Shown here piece by piece: positions 6,431-8,989 of a stretch of DNA of 8,989 nt. Origin of the DNA: CAYXRK01 sp964467615 (GTDB lineage Bacteria > Hydrogenedentota > Hydrogenedentia > Hydrogenedentales > GCA-2746185); contig CAYXRK010000193.1 of the NCBI GenBank assembly GCA_964467615.1, positions 1 through 8,989 of the forward strand, in the 5' to 3' direction. The notes below the pieces were generated by a model. That model searched no databases, had not been told where the DNA came from, and worked only from the letters and a program-made list of their open reading frames with translations. Every line of letters starts with the position of its first letter. Within the stretch, counting starts at the first letter, position 1. A program made the position numbers and the translations under genes.

Positions 6431-7894
6431 CTAATTGTTTCCAGTAAATCCCACGAACGGTTTGCGGTTGGTGGCGTTGAAGTAGCCCATGAAGCTGCGT
6501 AGGCCGTGGAACTTTGCTTTGACGTCCGACCAGTCGCGGATTCTCTTCGCCATGCGGAACATCTGCGCCGGGCGGAGATAGAACTCCCGGAGGCCCTGAT
6601 CGACGAGCTTGTCGATCTCGCCCCGGTTGAGCCCCGAGAGGTTTACCACGGTGCGCTGCTCGAAGTCCTCGTCCACCCAGTCGCGATAGTTCTCTGGAAT
6701 CAATGAGCCGGATTCCTTCGCCCATTCGTAATACGTCGTGCCGGGATACGCGACGACGCCGGTGAATTGCGCGGTGTCGATCTTGAGTTCCTTCGACATC
6801 TTGATGGTCTTTTGCGCCGTTTCCCACGTCTCGCCGGGGCCGCCGAACATGAAGCAGCCGTGGATGCGCAGGCCCGCTTTGTCGGCGTTTTCGGCGAAGG
6901 TGTACATCTGGTCGACGGTCGTGCCCTTCTTCGTCGCGTTGAGCAATTCCTGATCGCCGAACTCAAAGCCGACGCAGAGCATGCGGCAGCCGGAGCGCCT
7001 CATCAGCTTGAGCGCCTCGAGATCGTTCAGGTCCACGCGCGCATTCGCGCTCCACGACAGCGGCAAATTGCGCCGGATGATCGCCTCGCAGAGTTGCATC
7101 ATGCGGTCGCGCGCGATGCGCATCGTGAGCGGGTCGTCCTCGAACATGAATTCCTTGACCGCGGGAAACGTCTTGAGGTTGTACTCCATCTCGTCGACGA
7201 CGTTCTCGACGCTGCGCGTACGGTAGCGGTGGCCGTTCATCACCTGTGGAATCTGGCAGTACGAACAGCGATAGCGGCAGCCGCGCCCGGTGATGCTCGT
7301 CAGGAAGGGATACAACTTCGCGCCGTCGCGGTAGTCGTAGATGTCGAGGTGGTGCCACGCCGGGAACGGCATCTCGTCGAGGTCTTCGATGTATGGACGT
7401 TCGGCGGAGCGTTGAACGTCGCCGTCGTTCCAATAGGCGATCCCGGGGCATTCTTTGAGTGCGACGCCGTTCGCCAAATCGCGCAACGTGTAATCGAACT
7501 CCGCTATCGCGATCACATCCACCGCGCCGTTGGCGGTTTTCAGCGTCTCTTCGGGCATCGCGGAGGAATGCGAGCCAACGAACACGGTCATCGCGCCGGT
7601 GTGTTCCTTGAAGAGGCGCGCGGATTCGATATCGGAGTAGATGGAGGGCGTGCTCGTCTGGCAGACGACCATGTCGGGCCGAAACTTGACGAGGTCGTCG
7701 ACGAAGATTTCGGAGGGCACGTTCTTCGCCTGAAGGTCCACGAACATCAGGTCGTGGCCTGCGTGCTCGACGACCGCAGCGGCGTATGCGAGGTAGTCCG
7801 GGTGGCGTTGGACGCGGCCTCGCGAACGCGCAAACCAACGAGCGGACTTCGTGAAATCCTTCCCGAACATCGGGTTCAGGATGGCGACGCGCAT
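6431..7894 (-). CDS. B12-binding-domain radical SAM protein (RS-A)
   Basis: 487-residue cytoplasmic iron-sulfur enzyme, same architecture as RS-C but clearly diverged. The N-terminal B12-type Rossmann domain shows MRVAILNP (1-8), YLAYAAAVVEHAGHDLMFVD (34-53), FRPDMVVCQTSTPSI (71-85) and VFVGSHSS (104-111). The linker is MPFPAWHHLD (175-184). The cluster motif is C206-x3-C210-x2-C213 (GRGCRYRCSYC), followed by MFEDDP (250-255), CVGFEFGDQELL (307-318), FMFGGPGET (348-356) and VAYPGTTYYEWAK (381-393). The 1-185 domain lacks DxHxxG, so cobalamin, if bound, would not be held by that histidine. It is the first gene of the minus-strand run. The ATG at 7894 has an excellent ribosome site, GGGGAGG (7901-7907), with a 6-base spacer. 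Substrate unknown; a methyl transfer or carbon-skeleton reaction is the family expectation. Confidence 0.93.
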   Translation of the reverse strand: MRVAILNPMFGKDFTKSARWFARSRGRVQRHPDYLAYAAAVVEHAGHDLMFVDLQAKNVPSEIFVDDLVKFRPDMVVCQTSTPSIYSDIESARLFKEHTGAMTVFVGSHSSAMPEETLKTANGAVDVIAIAEFDYTLRDLANGVALKECPGIAYWNDGDVQRSAERPYIEDLDEMPFPAWHHLDIYDYRDGAKLYPFLTSITGRGCRYRCSYCQIPQVMNGHRYRTRSVENVVDEMEYNLKTFPAVKEFMFEDDPLTMRIARDRMMQLCEAIIRRNLPLSWSANARVDLNDLEALKLMRRSGCRMLCVGFEFGDQELLNATKKGTTVDQMYTFAENADKAGLRIHGCFMFGGPGETWETAQKTIKMSKELKIDTAQFTGVVAYPGTTYYEWAKESGSLIPENYRDWVDEDFEQRTVVNLSGLNRGEIDKLVDQGLREFYLRPAQMFRMAKRIRDWSDVKAKFHGLRSFMGYFNATNRKPFVGFTGNN

Positions 7895-7900
7895 AGGGTG

Positions 7901-7907
7901 CCTCCCC
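7901..7907 (-). promoter_or_regulatory. Strong ribosome binding site of RS-A
   Basis: GGGGAGG on the minus strand, 6 bases before the ATG at 7894. It is the strongest Shine-Dalgarno sequence in the window and fixes the RS-A start; RS-C, by contrast, has none that can be seen. Confidence 0.85.
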
Positions 7908-7983
7908 TTTTAATATGAAGTATCGCGCAGGTTGGGCGGCGTCACGTCGTCAGGCGTACCGAGAACTCCGCAATGTTGTACAT

Positions 7984-7989
7984 AGTATA
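7984..7989 (-). promoter_or_regulatory. Candidate -10 box for RS-A
   Basis: TATACT on the minus strand, about 90 bases before the RS-A start. At the expected 17-base spacing the upstream hexamer is AAGAAA, a poor -35, so this is a weak promoter call resting on the -10 alone. Confidence 0.25.
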
Positions 7990-8018
7990 TCGGATTTCGA
8001 GGAATTTTTCTTGATTTT

Positions 8019-8030
8019 GCTAGCGCTAGC
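8019..8030. promoter_or_regulatory. Perfect 12-bp palindrome, candidate LacI-family operator
   Basis: GCTAGCGCTAGC is its own reverse complement and stands in the AT-richer middle of the divergent region between RS-A and the Kelch gene. The central TAGCGCTA core resembles LacI/GalR-family operators such as the xylose-repressor boxes of Xanthomonas and Caulobacter (recalled, not checked). It lies just upstream of the -35 position for the RS-A candidate promoter and about 80 bases upstream of the TATACT box facing the Kelch gene, so it could serve either side. No LacI-type regulator is in the window. Confidence 0.5.
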
Positions 8031-8112
8031 CATCACGGGTATCAATTCGAGCCTAAGTGATTTGGTGCAGATAAGTTAAGAGGTTATCGAGTGTCTGGCT
8101 TCGAAGTGCGGC

Positions 8113-8118
8113 TATACT
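8113..8118 (+). promoter_or_regulatory. Candidate -10 box for the Kelch gene
   Basis: TATACT on the plus strand, about 70 bases before the Kelch start codon. No convincing -35 hexamer lies at 16-18 bases upstream, so confidence is low. Confidence 0.22.
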
Positions 8119-8175
8119 GCCTAAGAGACAAGAAATGGCCGAACATCTCGCATATACCGTCCGAATCGGATCGGT

Positions 8176-8184
8176 GGAAGAAGG
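8176..8184 (+). promoter_or_regulatory. Ribosome binding site that fixes the Kelch gene start
   Basis: GGAAGAAGG lies 4 bases before the ATG at 8189. The codon directly before that ATG (8186-8188) is an in-frame TGA, so translation cannot begin further upstream. Confidence 0.65.
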
Positions 8185-8188
8185 TTGA

Positions 8189-8989
8189 ATGCCGCAGGCC
8201 TCTTTTCTCGCTGCGGTATTCATCGCGCTGCTGGGTCAGGACGGCGCGTCGACTGCTCTCGCAGCGGATCCCTGCGGCGCGTGGGAATCGATTGCGCCGA
8301 TGTCGGTTGAACGTGCCGAGCACGGACTGGTGACGCTGAAAGACGGCCGCGTTCTTGCAGTGGGCGGCCACACGAGCCAGGACCCAAAGACCAACACAAC
8401 GTCCGAGGTGTATGACGTGAACGCGGATTCTTGGGGAGCGCTCGCTACGTTGCTCGAACCGCGCCAGGAATCGGAGCGGCCGCGATTGCTCCGCGACGAC
8501 ACCGTGATGCTCGCCGGAGGGCATGGCGGGACGTGCTGCGATGCGCTCACACAGGTGGATTTGTACGATCCCGAATCCGGCCAGTGGCGCCCCACGGGGC
8601 CGATGAATCACCGGCGTGGCGAACATGCGGTGGTTGTCTTGCAGTCGGGTGACGTGCTCGTCGTTGGCGGTTTCGACTGGGGTACGGAAACCGCGCCACG
8701 GCCCGCGGAGATTTATTCGATCGCATCGCGCACGTGGAAGGCGGTGGATGAATTCCCGGAGCCGGGTCTTGTGAACATTGCCGTGCTTCTTCCGAATGGC
8801 AAGGTCCTGGTGAAGGGTGACATGCATTCTCCGCGATGTTTCCTGTTCGATCCCGAAACGGAAACGTTCTCCGAGACGGGAAATCTCGTGGCGAAACGCC
8901 TGCGCCCGACGTTCAACCTCCTGCAGGATGGCCGCGTGCTTGCCGCAGGCGGCGAAATCGGAAGCGCTGCTACGCGTACTGCGGAGATC
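8189..8989 (+). CDS. Secreted Kelch-repeat beta-propeller protein, 3'-truncated by window edge
   Basis: 267 residues are visible and the frame is still open at the last base. Residues 1-25 (hydrophobic FLAAVFIALLG, then ending ALA before ADPC) look like a signal peptide, although the usual positive charge at the start is missing. After it come Kelch-type units with the pattern L-x-x-G-x-V-L-x-x-G-G ... Y/F-D-x-x-x-x-x-W/F: GRVLAVGG (53-60) with VYDVNADSW (74-82); DTVMLAGG (104-111) with LYDPESGQW (125-133); GDVLVVGG (154-161) with IYSIASRTW (175-183); GKVLVKGD (204-211) with LFDPETETF (219-227); and GRVLAAGG (248-255), where the window ends. Five blades have begun, so a six- or seven-bladed propeller is likely. 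Kelch propellers bind proteins or sugars, or form a galactose-oxidase-like scaffold; no catalytic residues can be placed. An overlapping 247-aa antisense reading frame (8827-8084) is rejected in its favour. Confidence 0.88.
   Translation, partial: MPQASFLAAVFIALLGQDGASTALAADPCGAWESIAPMSVERAEHGLVTLKDGRVLAVGGHTSQDPKTNTTSEVYDVNADSWGALATLLEPRQESERPRLLRDDTVMLAGGHGGTCCDALTQVDLYDPESGQWRPTGPMNHRRGEHAVVVLQSGDVLVVGGFDWGTETAPRPAEIYSIASRTWKAVDEFPEPGLVNIAVLLPNGKVLVKGDMHSPRCFLFDPETETFSETGNLVAKRLRPTFNLLQDGRVLAAGGEIGSAATRTAEI

Noticed and set aside
5212..6447. 411-aa plus-strand reading frame opposite RS-B
   Set aside because: Runs through the HicB-like start, E2 and E1 and lacks any family motif, while RS-B on the other strand has the CxxxCxxC, GGEP and SPASM motifs.
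6767..7918. 383-aa plus-strand reading frame opposite RS-A
   Set aside because: Composition is Val/Ala/Arg/Asp-rich without recognisable motifs; RS-A on the other strand is a well-supported gene with a strong ribosome site.
8084..8827. 247-aa minus-strand reading frame
   Set aside because: Opposite a clear Kelch-repeat gene whose frame is open to the window end; the antisense protein has no family likeness.
1..8989. CRISPR array, tRNA, rRNA or transposase gene
   Set aside because: No regularly spaced repeats, cloverleaf, ribosomal RNA sequence or transposase motif was seen on either strand.

Overview
High-GC window from what looks like a Gram-negative bacterium. The support is an RND inner-membrane pump, which in its usual form works with periplasmic and outer-membrane partners, and a probable secreted Kelch protein. 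The three tandem radical SAM genes and the short purine-rich intergenic repeats recall large-genome environmental lineages (Planctomycetota, Hydrogenedentota, Deltaproteobacteria-like groups). That placement is inference from style only; no marker gene is present.

Layout. (1) Bases 1-2684, plus strand: the 3' nine-tenths of a CusA/CzcA-like RND pump gene whose start lies outside the window. (2) 2685-2794: short convergent intergenic region with two small hairpins. (3) 2795-7894, minus strand: a colinear run, read from high to low coordinates. It contains a B12-binding-type radical SAM gene (RS-A, 7894-6431), a SPASM-type radical SAM gene (RS-B, 6321-5263), two very small antitoxin-like genes overlapping by ATGA (HicB-like 5223-5050; 66-aa protein 5053-4853), a second B12-binding-type radical SAM gene (RS-C, 4811-3405) and a SnoaL/NTF2-like gene (3328-2795). 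(4) 7895-8188: divergent control region with a perfect 12-bp palindrome resembling a LacI-family operator and a TATACT box on each strand. (5) 8189 to the window end, plus strand: a Kelch-repeat beta-propeller protein with a signal-like N-terminus, cut off by the window edge.

How the parts may work together. RS-A, RS-B and RS-C probably modify or build a small molecule, lipid or peptide, but no substrate, precursor peptide, glycosyltransferase or transporter in the run says which. The two small antitoxin-like genes have no recognisable toxin partner and sit between RS-B and RS-C. Each radical SAM stop codon is followed at once, or within 10 bases, by a non-coding repeat: a roughly 9-base-period purine-rich element after RS-A and after RS-B, and a perfect 13-bp inverted repeat after RS-C. 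This suggests a run assembled from separable cassettes rather than one tight operon. The pump and the Kelch gene have no evident functional link to it.
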